A DNA stretch of 64,000 nt from contig NZ_JARRAF010000003.1 of NCBI RefSeq assembly GCF_030129945.1, positions 62,001-126,000 on the forward strand, given 5' to 3'. The translations under genes and the position numbers were made by a program. Position 1 is the stretch's first letter. Each line of letters opens with the position of its first letter. The notes under the pieces are model-generated. The model saw nothing but the letters and a program-made list of their open reading frames with translations. It ran no database searches and was not told the origin of the DNA. This stretch comes from Parachitinimonas caeni (GTDB taxonomy: Bacteria > Pseudomonadota > Gammaproteobacteria > Burkholderiales > Chitinimonadaceae). Shown one piece after another: positions 27,763 to 35,759 of this stretch.

Positions 27763-29268
27763 GTGGAATTCAGCATCAAATCGGCTTCGGCAGACAAGCA
27801 AAAATCCGCTTGCCTGGTTATTGGTGTTTATGAAGGCAAAAAGTTCAGCGCTGCGGCCGAATCTATTGATCAGGCGTCCGAAGGCCATCTCTCCAGCGTC
27901 GTCAAACTGGGCGACCTCGAAGCCAAAGCAGGCTCTACCCTGTTGCTGCCCAAGGTTCCCGGCATTGCTGCCGAGCGCGTTCTGCTGGTCAGCCTTGGCA
28001 AGCAAGCCGACCTTGGCGACAAGGAGTTCCGCGATGCCGTGCGCGCCGCAGCCAAAACCATTCATGGCCTGGGCGTAGCCGATGCAGCCTTTTACCTGAC
28101 AGACACCCCCGCCAAAGACCGCGATGCCGCTTGGGCTGCCGGCGAAATCGCCCAGCTGGTTGTAGACCAGGGATACACCTTCGACCAACTGAAGTCGAAG
28201 AAAGATGAGAGCAAGGGTCGCCTCAAAAAGCTGGTAGTTGCCGCCGCCAAGTCGGAGAACGATGCCGTCGAAGTGGCTGTGCGCCGTGGCAGTGCGATTG
28301 GTGATGCGATGAACTTCGCAAAAAACCTCGGCAATCTGCCCCCAAATATCTGCACCCCCACCTACCTGGCAGACCGCGCACGCGAGCTGGCCAAGAGCTT
28401 TGAAATGAAGGCAGAGATTCTGGAACGTGCCGATATTGAGAAACTTGGCATGGGTTCCTTTATTTCTGTCGGGAAAGCCTCGACCGAGCCAATGAAGTTG
28501 ATCGTGCTCAAGCACGAAGGTGCCGGCAAGAATGACAAGCCCGTAGTACTGGTTGGCAAGGGCATTACTTTTGACTCCGGCGGTATTTCGCTGAAGCCGG
28601 GCGAAGGCATGGACGAAATGAAGTACGACATGATGGGCGCCGGCTCCGTTCTGGCAACCATGCATGCGGTTGGCGAGCTCAAGCTCAAGCTGAATGTCAT
28701 CGCCATCGTACCCGCCTGCGAGAACATGCCGGGCGGTAACGCCAACAAACCCGGCGACATCGTAACCGCCATGAACGGCACCACGATCGAAGTGCTGAAC
28801 ACCGATGCCGAAGGTCGGCTGATCTTGTGTGACGCCTTGACATACGCCGAGCGCTTCGAGCCCGCCGCCGTGGTCGATGTTGCCACGCTGACTGGCGCCT
28901 GCGTGATTGCACTGGGCCATATTGCTACCGGTCTCTACTCGAATCAGGATAGCCTCGCCAAAGAACTGCTATTGGCAGGTGAAGATACGGCCGACCGTGC
29001 CTGGCACATGCCACTGTGGGATGATTACCAGGAACAGTTGAAGAGCAACTTCGCTGATCTGGCCAATATTGGTGGTCGCCCGGGCGGTAGCATCACAGCA
29101 GCCTGTTTCCTGTCCCGCTTTGCCAAAAAATACGACTGGGCGCATCTGGATATTGCTGGCACCGCCTGGAAGTCTGGCGCACAGAAAGGGGCTTCCGGTC
29201 GTCCTGTGCCGCTGCTGACCCGCTTCCTGATCAACCGCGCAGAAGCCGCCAAGTCCACCAAGAAGTAA
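27763..29268 (+). CDS. pepA: leucyl aminopeptidase PepA (M17)
   Basis: 501 residues from GTG 27763, chosen because AGGAG lies 6 bases upstream and the N-terminus MEFSIKSASADK fits PepA. The two-zinc active site is visible: Lys266 and Asp271 in GKGITFDSGG, and Asp348, Glu350 and Arg352 in the M17 signature NTDAEGR. The enzyme is a cytosolic hexamer that removes N-terminal Leu and other residues. In E. coli PepA also binds DNA in recombination and regulation; whether it does here is unknown. holC follows 30 bases later. Confidence 0.95.
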   Translation: MEFSIKSASADKQKSACLVIGVYEGKKFSAAAESIDQASEGHLSSVVKLGDLEAKAGSTLLLPKVPGIAAERVLLVSLGKQADLGDKEFRDAVRAAAKTIHGLGVADAAFYLTDTPAKDRDAAWAAGEIAQLVVDQGYTFDQLKSKKDESKGRLKKLVVAAAKSENDAVEVAVRRGSAIGDAMNFAKNLGNLPPNICTPTYLADRARELAKSFEMKAEILERADIEKLGMGSFISVGKASTEPMKLIVLKHEGAGKNDKPVVLVGKGITFDSGGISLKPGEGMDEMKYDMMGAGSVLATMHAVGELKLKLNVIAIVPACENMPGGNANKPGDIVTAMNGTTIEVLNTDAEGRLILCDALTYAERFEPAAVVDVATLTGACVIALGHIATGLYSNQDSLAKELLLAGEDTADRAWHMPLWDDYQEQLKSNFADLANIGGRPGGSITAACFLSRFAKKYDWAHLDIAGTAWKSGAQKGASGRPVPLLTRFLINRAEAAKSTKK

Positions 29269-29274
29269 GGAACA

Positions 29275-29290
29275 GGGGGCGCAAGCCCCC
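29275..29290 (+). other. GC hairpin in the pepA-holC gap
   Basis: A 6 bp stem (GGGGGC, loop GCAA, then GCCCCC) ending 8 bases before the holC ATG. There is no T-run, so it is not a standard terminator. It could limit access of ribosomes to holC, which lacks a visible Shine-Dalgarno. Confidence 0.4.
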
Positions 29291-29298
29291 GTCTAAAC

Positions 29299-29721
29299 AT
29301 GAGTCAGATCACCTTCTACTTCAACCCAGCCAATCGTGAGCATGCGCTGTGCGTCATCGCAGGCAAAGCGCTGGCACGGCGGCTGCAGGTCGTTGTCGCC
29401 ACAGGCAGCCCGGCTGCCAGCGAAGCCCTCGACCGTTTGCTGTGGGAGGTGCCAACGACAGGTTTTCTGCCGCATTGCGCTGCAGATGCAGCCATCGCGG
29501 CAGAGACGCCGATACTGGTCGATCATCGCTGTGAATTGCTACCGGTACGCGATGTATTGATCAACTGGACCGACAACCTCCCCCCTGGATTCGAACGATT
29601 CGGACGGGTCATCGAGATTGTTGACGCAGACAATGCCACGTCCGCCCGTGCCAGAGTCGGGGCCTACAAGGCTGCCGGCCACACGGTTGACTATATAGAT
29701 TTGACCAAGCCCGATGTCTGA
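29299..29721 (+). CDS. holC: DNA polymerase III subunit chi HolC
   Basis: 140 residues. Family features: TFYFNPANREHALCVIAGKA at the N-terminus, SEALDRLLWEVPTTGFLPH, and the late block PILVDHRCELLPVRDVLINW. Chi belongs to the clamp-loader complex and links it to single-strand binding protein through its partner psi. The position directly after pepA is conserved in many proteobacteria. The stop overlaps the start of the next gene by 8 bases, so the two are probably translationally coupled. Confidence 0.93.
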   Translation: MSQITFYFNPANREHALCVIAGKALARRLQVVVATGSPAASEALDRLLWEVPTTGFLPHCAADAAIAAETPILVDHRCELLPVRDVLINWTDNLPPGFERFGRVIEIVDADNATSARARVGAYKAAGHTVDYIDLTKPDV

Positions 29722-31114
29722 CCCGAAGAAGCCCGATCCGGATAGTGCCTCGCCCATCTTTACCAAGATGGACGCCCTGATCGCTCGACACCGTGGAACC
29801 GGCCCCACTGCCGAAATACCTGTCCTGACGCAGATTCATGCGCTCGACACCCCAACGCAGAGCCTGTTGATTCCAACACTGAACGAAGTTGCGCCCGTTT
29901 TTGGTGCCGACGAACTCATGTTCACGCCGGAAGAAATCCACGCGACGCGACGCGACGTGCCGACATCAGACATCGCAGTCCCTGCAGACAAGCCGGAACC
30001 ACCCCCTGTGTTGGTAGGTACGCCGATGGATGCGAATTCGGTACTCGACTTCCCGGAGTTGGCATTCACCCCAATGGATGCACCCACCGAGCTGTTGGCA
30101 CCCACACCGCAACCCAAGCCCGGACCCAAACCGCCGCCTCAGGCCGCTGCACGGCAGCCCGCGCCCACTCCCCACACACTGACTGAAACAAAACTTGATT
30201 TCGACTTTGAACCGCCGCCCCCCGCAGACGAAATTGTCGAACACGAGGGCAAGCTGATTCTGGGCGATCTAGAGCTGACGATTGATGATGAGATTCAGCT
30301 TGATCTGCCAGCCCCTCCTGCGGCCGATGCAGAGCTGCTGCACTTCAGCTACGACCCGAATGAGCCAATCGAAATCATCGAGCTGACGCTGGAAGATCCC
30401 GCAGAGTCCGAGCTTGCTCTGTCCGTTGAGGCCGTACCGACAGCGCCGCTTGCAGCGCCTATGGAGGAAGCCCACGACATCATCGAGCTCACGCTCACGG
30501 ATCTCGACACACCGGCAGACCACATCTCGCCCACCATAGAGCTGGTTGAAGCTGTTGAAGCTGTTGAAGCTGTTGAAGCTGTTGAAGCTGTTGAAGCTGT
30601 TGAAGCTGTTGAAGCTGTTGAAGCTGTTGAAGCTGTTGAAGCTGTTGAAGCTGTTGAAGCTGTTGAAGCTGTGCAGGAGTCTGCGTCCGCCGAGTGGCCA
30701 GAACCAGAAGTGCTGGAACTCATTGCGATACCGGATGCCTCGCCAGCAGAACCCGCGCCTGTACTCAGCGAAGCTCCCAGCTCCGCTGCAGCGAAAGCGT
30801 CCTTACAGGAGACTACCAGCGGGCAGACTCTGCCTGCCGAGCCTCCGCTCATGCAGGCGCTCACAGATGCTCATATTGAGCAACTCAACGCCCATATCCT
30901 GGCCGAGATTCAAGCAGATATCGGTAAATATCTGGAATCGCTGGTTCGGATTGAATTATCCAAGCTGGCCGCGCAGCTATATGGCGAGGCGTTGCACGGC
31001 ATTCTGGCGCAAGTCCGCAAGGAAGTTCACAAAACCATCGGCGACCGGGTAACCCAGCTGGTTGCTCGCGAACTAGATAAATCGGGTATCACGCGTCAAT
31101 CCGATCGCCGCTAG
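29714..31114 (+). CDS. acidic Pro-rich protein with a VEA tandem repeat, downstream of holC
   Basis: 466 residues, low complexity through about residue 370, rich in Pro, Glu, Ala and Thr. Residues 278-319 are 14 copies of Val-Glu-Ala encoded by a perfect 9 bp repeat. The C-terminal 80 residues form a more ordered, amphipathic region (IEQLNAHILAEIQADIGKYL and EVHKTIGDRVTQLV). No family was recognised. A hypothetical gene often sits in this position after holC in betaproteobacteria. The ATGTCTGA overlap with holC argues for translation. TAG at 31112-31114 opens a repeat-family-like sequence. Function unknown. Confidence 0.7.
   Translation: MSDPKKPDPDSASPIFTKMDALIARHRGTGPTAEIPVLTQIHALDTPTQSLLIPTLNEVAPVFGADELMFTPEEIHATRRDVPTSDIAVPADKPEPPPVLVGTPMDANSVLDFPELAFTPMDAPTELLAPTPQPKPGPKPPPQAAARQPAPTPHTLTETKLDFDFEPPPPADEIVEHEGKLILGDLELTIDDEIQLDLPAPPAADAELLHFSYDPNEPIEIIELTLEDPAESELALSVEAVPTAPLAAPMEEAHDIIELTLTDLDTPADHISPTIELVEAVEAVEAVEAVEAVEAVEAVEAVEAVEAVEAVEAVEAVEAVQESASAEWPEPEVLELIAIPDASPAEPAPVLSEAPSSAAAKASLQETTSGQTLPAEPPLMQALTDAHIEQLNAHILAEIQADIGKYLESLVRIELSKLAAQLYGEALHGILAQVRKEVHKTIGDRVTQLVARELDKSGITRQSDRR
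30545..30670 (+). repeat. 14 perfect tandem copies of a 9 bp unit (GTTGAAGCT)
   Basis: 126 bases made of exactly 14 identical 9 bp units, inside the acidic protein gene. The unit is a multiple of three, so gain or loss of copies changes protein length without shifting frame. Perfect identity points to recent expansion or slippage. Confidence 0.97.
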
Positions 31115-31182
31115 GCTCTGCAGAGGTCTTGAATGAACGCGTCTGATAGCTGACATAAGCCGCGAATCGCCCCCCGGTTTCC

Positions 31183-31236
31183 AGACTCTGTTGATATTTT
31201 GTCTTTGGATCGACAAACAAAACCTCAACAGAGTCT
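31183..31236. repeat. interspersed repeat, copy F (54 bp palindrome)
   Basis: Perfect 12 bp terminal inverted repeats: AGACTCTGTTGA at 31183-31194 and its complement at 31225-31236. The inner arms also match loosely (TATTTTGTCTTTGG against GGTTTTGTTTGTCG). The right arm resembles copies H and I (TGTTGAGGTTTTGTTT). A related sequence, TAGGCTCTGCAGAGG, begins at the stop codon at 31112, so the original unit may have been longer. Confidence 0.7.
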
Positions 31237-31319
31237 GAACCTCCCTCGAACATCCAGACCCGAACACCTCAGCACCCGCCATCGGGCGAACATCCTATTA
31301 CGTTTCTCACCCCCTCTGA

Positions 31320-32003
31320 TCAAGCACCCACCGACGAATCCCAAGGTTGCTCGTAGCGGTAGCGCAGTCGCGCCACTTCCAGTGGCACCCCTTCCCGTAC
31401 AGCCTGACGAATGCGCTGATCAACTCGATCAATACGCTCAGCCCGCTGCACGATGTCCTCAACATGGCTGGCCGGAATAGCCAATACGCCATTGCTATCC
31501 GCAACGATCCAGTCGCCTGGATTGATAAACACCTCCCCCACCCGGATTGGCACCTGCAATGCCGTCAAGCGCACACGATTCCTGCCTCCGACCATGTGAA
31601 TCGCCGTGCTGAACAGCGGGTAACCCATACGGCGAATCTCGCTGATATCGCGAACCGCGCCGTGAATGACCGTCCCCATGATGTCTTTTTGCAGCGCGGC
31701 TTCTGTCAGCAAATCGCCCCAACTCGTGCAATCGCGACGTCCTTCGTTATCAATGACGATCATGTCACCACGCCTGACCTGATCGATATAGCTGATAGGG
31801 TCCTGATACGTGTCACCGCCACGAGAAAACGAGCGGAACATGGCAGTGAACGCCGGTCCTGCCACCGTTTGCTGGCCGGAAATCTGGCACTGAATCCCTT
31901 GCAGTGCCCCATAGATACCAATGTGATCCATGGCATCCGCCAGCGAAGGGGTATCCAGCAGCATCAAACGATGGCGTAGCGCATCCTGAGAAAACTGATT
32001 CAT
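31320..32003 (-). CDS. RraA family protein (4-hydroxy-4-methyl-2-oxoglutarate aldolase / oxaloacetate decarboxylase-like)
   Basis: 227 residues from ATG 32003. The RraA-fold active site is visible: GDMIVIDNEGRRDCTSWGD (substrate/metal loop) and GTVIHGAVRDISEIRRMGYP with the conserved Arg-Asp pair. The family includes aldolases for 4-hydroxy-4-methyl-2-oxoglutarate and oxaloacetate decarboxylases, and also the RNase E inhibitor RraA. The GGRR-type aldolase loop and longer length favour an enzyme. Its ATG overlaps the TGA of the upstream fusion gene (ATGA), so both are expected to act in one pathway. Confidence 0.82.
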   Translation of the reverse strand: MNQFSQDALRHRLMLLDTPSLADAMDHIGIYGALQGIQCQISGQQTVAGPAFTAMFRSFSRGGDTYQDPISYIDQVRRGDMIVIDNEGRRDCTSWGDLLTEAALQKDIMGTVIHGAVRDISEIRRMGYPLFSTAIHMVGGRNRVRLTALQVPIRVGEVFINPGDWIVADSNGVLAIPASHVEDIVQRAERIDRVDQRIRQAVREGVPLEVARLRYRYEQPWDSSVGA

Positions 32004-34189
32004 AGACAAGGCTCGCTCTTGAGAGATACCAGAAAGGCATCCAGATTGCGCAGAATGCTCCAGGCCAGAAACTCGCAGGCGTACTCCAGCACTTCTGGGC
32101 CACGATGCGGAACATCCAGCCGATACTTGCCCTGGCGGGCGCCAATCTGCACTTGGCAGCTCATGCTGAGGACGCCTTCCCACGGTGCGGCCAACGGTCG
32201 ATTTGCCAGCGCTTTCATGCGCACCACGTCAAGGGCCGAGGTATCGTTGGAGGCAGGCAGGCGATTGGTAAAGGCTTGCTGGGTGATACCGTCATCAATC
32301 AACCAGCGACGCCCCGCCAGCAAAGGCAGTAACTGCGTCATCGCTGACACCCCATCCCGACTGACCAGGTGTGCAGCAAACCGGCGCTCCAACTCAATGA
32401 CGCAGGGCGCGGCACGTTCGTCGAATACACTCAGGCGTACATCAACATAGGGATAACGCCACAAGTAAGACACATCAACCGCAGCGCCATACTCAGCCAG
32501 TATCCTGCCAACAATGGCCGCAATATCAGACTCAACCACCCCCAGCAGTGTCCAGCAATAGCTCGGGGCCGCAGGATGTTTGGGGGCCGCAGCCAACACC
32601 CGGTCCAGCATAGGCAGGCATTCGCGAGGCGGCCCAGGCAGAACCAGCAGCCGGCATGCCTGCCAGTCCAGCTCAAAACCAGCCGCCGTCCCATTCGGAT
32701 TGGCAAGAATCCGCGACCCTTGCGGGAACAGGGCCTGCACCCGGTTGGAAGGGTCCATTTTCAAGCCATAACCGGTCATGCGCGTTTCAATATTGGCCAT
32801 GGTTGTAGCATCGAATTCCAGCGATCGCTGCAACACGGCAGCGACCGCATGCCGGGTCAGATCATCGGGCGTCGGCCCCAAACCGCCATTCACCACCACC
32901 AGATCGGACTGCCCCAAGCCATCGGCCAAGGCCTGCTGAATGGCCGGCAAGCGATCGGGACAGGTATGCTGGCTTGTCACCACATAACCGGCCTCGCTCA
33001 GCCGGCGGCCAATTTCCGCAGCATTGCTGTTGAGCACTCTCCCCACCAACAACTCCTCGCCCACGCAGACGATGCTGGCGCGTAAGGCATGTCGGGGTCT
33101 GGTCACTGCCTGCAATATGGCAGATGCCATGTCTTGCGTAGTTGATGCGCCTCCCAGATCCGGGGTCAGGCACCTCCCCTGCCGAACCACTTGAAGCACG
33201 GCCCCGTCAATCCGATCAGCAGCTGCTGCAAAACCCATGTGGCGCAACGCCATGCCAATGGTCAGAAACATGGCGGCAGGATTAGCCCGGCCGCTACCAG
33301 CGATATCCGGCGCACTACCGTGAACCGGTTCGAAGTACGCCCGCCCATGGCCGATATTGGCGCTTGGCGCCAAACCCAGGCCACCCATCACACCGGCCGC
33401 AAGGTCGGAAAGAATATCCCCCAGCAGATTCTCGGCAACGATGACCCCGAAACGCTGGGGTTGCCGTACCAGATCCAGCGCAACCGCATCAACATTGCAG
33501 ATTTCGGCTTCGATGCCGGCATAGTGCGCGGCAATACCCAAAAAAATATCTGTGGCGAACTGGCCGCTCTCCCGCAGCACATTTGGCTTGTCGGCCAACG
33601 TTACGCGGGAATAGCCATTTGCACCGGCATAGTCAAAAGCATATCGGAACAGCCGCTCCAGCCCGAACCGGGTCTGCAGCCGCACTGAAATCGCCGCCTG
33701 ATCCAGGCCGCTACGTGCCAGATTCGGGTGCGTCAACCAGTCAGATAGCGACTCAGGCACTCCCTGCCGATCAAACCCCGCATAAAGGCCCTCGGTATTT
33801 TCACGGATGATGGCGCAGCGAAACGGCATGCCCTGCCCCGCCAGCCGCCAGACTGGCCGAACGTTGGCAAATAGCTCCAGCCGTTGTCGCAACTGCAGCA
33901 CTGGCGACGTGTACCGTAGTCCTCTGCCCTGCAGAGTCGGCACCAGCTCGGCCTCGGCGGCCTGCTTGCCTTTACTGCTGATGGCGCCCAGCAACACCGC
34001 ATCAGCCATGTCAATCTGATGCCAGGTAGCAGCAGGGATTGCATTTCCTTCCTGGCACCAGAAATCCCAGCCAATCTCTCCAAACTCACACTGTATTGGC
34101 AGATTCAGCAAATCCAGTACCGGCAAGGCCGCTTCACAGACTTCTCGGCCAATGCCATCGCCGGGCAAAACCAGAAATTTTTTCATCAT
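32000..34189 (-). CDS. fusion of an isopropylmalate/isocitrate-type dehydrogenase with a CinA-like domain
   Basis: 729 residues from ATG 34189. Residues 1-360 are a complete beta-decarboxylating dehydrogenase: FLVLPGDGIGREV, LRQRLELFANVRPVW, IRENTEGLYAG, LADKPNVLRESGQ, LLGDILSDLAAGVMGGLG and EPVHGSAPDIAG are all present. Residues about 370-620 match the CinA N-terminal (MoCF/COG1058) domain: SIVCVGEELLVGRVLNSNAA, NGGLGPTPDDLTR and LVLPGPPRECLPML. The last 110 residues may be a degenerate CinA C-terminal domain lacking the ESCTGG active-site motif. The reading frame is continuous across the joint. Substrate unknown; candidates are isopropylmalate, D-malate or tartrate-like acids. The start lies 12 bases from repeat copy G, with no clear ribosome site. 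Confidence 0.85.
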   Translation of the reverse strand: MMKKFLVLPGDGIGREVCEAALPVLDLLNLPIQCEFGEIGWDFWCQEGNAIPAATWHQIDMADAVLLGAISSKGKQAAEAELVPTLQGRGLRYTSPVLQLRQRLELFANVRPVWRLAGQGMPFRCAIIRENTEGLYAGFDRQGVPESLSDWLTHPNLARSGLDQAAISVRLQTRFGLERLFRYAFDYAGANGYSRVTLADKPNVLRESGQFATDIFLGIAAHYAGIEAEICNVDAVALDLVRQPQRFGVIVAENLLGDILSDLAAGVMGGLGLAPSANIGHGRAYFEPVHGSAPDIAGSGRANPAAMFLTIGMALRHMGFAAAADRIDGAVLQVVRQGRCLTPDLGGASTTQDMASAILQAVTRPRHALRASIVCVGEELLVGRVLNSNAAEIGRRLSEAGYVVTSQHTCPDRLPAIQQALADGLGQSDLVVVNGGLGPTPDDLTRHAVAAVLQRSLEFDATTMANIETRMTGYGLKMDPSNRVQALFPQGSRILANPNGTAAGFELDWQACRLLVLPGPPRECLPMLDRVLAAAPKHPAAPSYCWTLLGVVESDIAAIVGRILAEYGAAVDVSYLWRYPYVDVRLSVFDERAAPCVIELERRFAAHLVSRDGVSAMTQLLPLLAGRRWLIDDGITQQAFTNRLPASNDTSALDVVRMKALANRPLAAPWEGVLSMSCQVQIGARQGKYRLDVPHRGPEVLEYACEFLAWSILRNLDAFLVSLKSEPCL

Positions 34190-34200
34190 GCGTATCGGCA

Positions 34201-34450
34201 AGGTTCTGTTGACGTTTTATTTCCAGATCGCGTTTCGTCGGATTTGGTGCTTGATGCAAGGCGAAAGCGCGCCGCTTAGTGATTAGCCACGCGGTTTCTC
34301 TCGGAGCGCACAGTCTGCAAGGCTGGCAAGCGCAACACAGCAGCAGGTCTCAATCCGGCGAAACCGAAATCCCCGCAGAAGATGCCGTGGCGGTAGGCCG
34401 CTTTGCGGCAGCTGCGCCTGGCGAACTCAAAAACCGGGGACAGCAAGCCC
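34201..34450 (+). repeat. interspersed repeat, copy G (long, right end lost)
   Basis: Starts AGGTTCTGTTGACGTTTT, then TTATTTCCAGATCG, matching the right end of copy D read on the minus strand. The interior encodes SGETEIPAEDAVAVGRFAAA on the plus strand, aligning with SGETLCPRKGYAVTANRFV in copy D. An AAAGCGCGCCGCTT block is also shared. No right terminal repeat is visible, so the right boundary given here is approximate. Confidence 0.65.
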
Positions 34451-34886
34451 CCTCCAGCAACCATTGGCGATCACCGAACGAGTCCGCCACAGAGCGGATT
34501 TTCGACGGCAGAACCTCCAATCAAGCTTCCGCTTGTTGGAATTTGTTCAAGTGTCTGGCGTAGCTGGCAGTGGAAACGAAAGATTTTCAGCGGATGCTCC
34601 CCCTAATTCCTTTCGACATCCGTCTACATCAGCCCAAACGGCTTCCAATTGATCGTACATTACGGCCGGGTTGCAAATTGCCGCAATCAAACTAAATCGA
34701 ATTTGGATATGGCCAATTTAAATAAACCCATCAATCCAGATAAACACAGAGAAGCTCCCCCCTGCCGGCCAGGCAATCGGAATCAAATGGCACATGACCA
34801 ATTCACTCACAATTGCCGCCAGGGCATATTGCAAAAACCAGGGCAAACAAGGGGCCGAGGCAAAGATCGACGGATAATCAGCCCGA
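34451..34886. other. intergenic region, no gene seen
   Basis: 436 bases between repeat copy G and the LuxR-type gene. Short frames only, none with support. The left part may still contain decayed repeat sequence. Confidence 0.35.
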
Positions 34887-35174
34887 TTAACTTGGCTGCC
34901 TATCGACCGACCGATGTAGCTTATCCAGATAGATCGCCACCGCGTGGGCACGGTTGGCCGCCCCGAGCTTGCGATAAATGGAGCTTAACTGTGTCTTGAT
35001 GGTCTTTTCGCTCTTACCCAGAGAACCTGCGATCTCTGGCGTCGAATGCCCGCCGATTGCCAATTGCATGACGCGCAGCTCGGCAGGAGTCAAAGCAGCC
35101 CCTACTCGGGGCAGACGACGGTTTTTGGCTGGAGTGTGCGCGGCAAGTGTGCCTGCACCAAATTGATCGGACAT
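34887..35174 (-). CDS. stand-alone LuxR-type HTH regulator
   Basis: 95 residues from ATG 35174, chosen because AGAGGAATTC precedes it. After a basic 30-residue tail, residues 32-92 are a complete LuxR/GerE DNA-binding domain: LTPAELRVMQLAIGGHSTPE, then KSEKTIKTQLSSIYRKL and the C-terminal helix. There is no receiver or ligand domain, so activity would have to be set by expression level or a partner. It is a single gene with no obvious target beside it. Confidence 0.82.
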   Translation of the reverse strand: MSDQFGAGTLAAHTPAKNRRLPRVGAALTPAELRVMQLAIGGHSTPEIAGSLGKSEKTIKTQLSSIYRKLGAANRAHAVAIYLDKLHRSVDRQPS

Positions 35175-35759
35175 GAATTCCTCTCTATGGAACCTTAAAA
35201 AAATGGCTCGCGCTGTCATTTGTTTTTTTAAGCGCCTGGAAAAATTTCGACTGGTTGGCAACAGACCAGCCTGAGATCTCTTGCGGCAAAGAGACCGTAC
35301 TGCTTCGGAATAGTCAGTGACCGCACATTCCAAAACGGTTCCATATTAAATTCGTTTTTTTTGACAGTCATTCTTTTTAGATTGATGATTGACCTAATTG
35401 CGCACAAGCCGCTGACACCCATACTCCCTCTATCCCCCTCACTCAAGCGGCCAACTCCCTTACCCCCACCCTTACAAATTCCAATTTTTTTCAATAAAAA
35501 TCAAAGAACTGACCTCCTTCAAGTCTCGCCCCCCACGCAAGGCAACCAACACCCTGCTGGATTGCGATGACGTCATCAGCCATGCGGATATATTTCATGC
35601 AGCGAGATCAGAATTTGAACCTGCAAACGGCTCAGGCTCTGTTCAAATGCGCTGCGATTCAGTACAACGCGCTGTTTTGCGCAATCTGATTCACCATATC
35701 CCCCGATCCAGCGAAGACGGAACCAGACAACACCAACCCTCAATTGTCCATTTGCCGCA
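35175..35759. other. divergent intergenic region, possible small frame
   Basis: 585 bases between the LuxR-type gene and recG. A minus-strand frame at 35228-35371 would give 47 residues (MTVKKNEFNMEPFWNV and so on) but has only an A-rich stretch before its ATG and overlaps the LuxR leader. It is not called. Much of 35380-35560 is C-rich and unusual in composition. Confidence 0.35.

Noticed and set aside
27724..28920. A 398-codon open frame on the minus strand inside pepA
   Set aside because: It is antisense to pepA, which carries all M17 active-site residues. Gly- and Cys-rich composition and lack of a start signal mark it as a shadow frame.
30545..30670. CRISPR-like array
   Set aside because: The units are 9 bp and directly adjacent, with no spacers. 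It is a coding tandem repeat.
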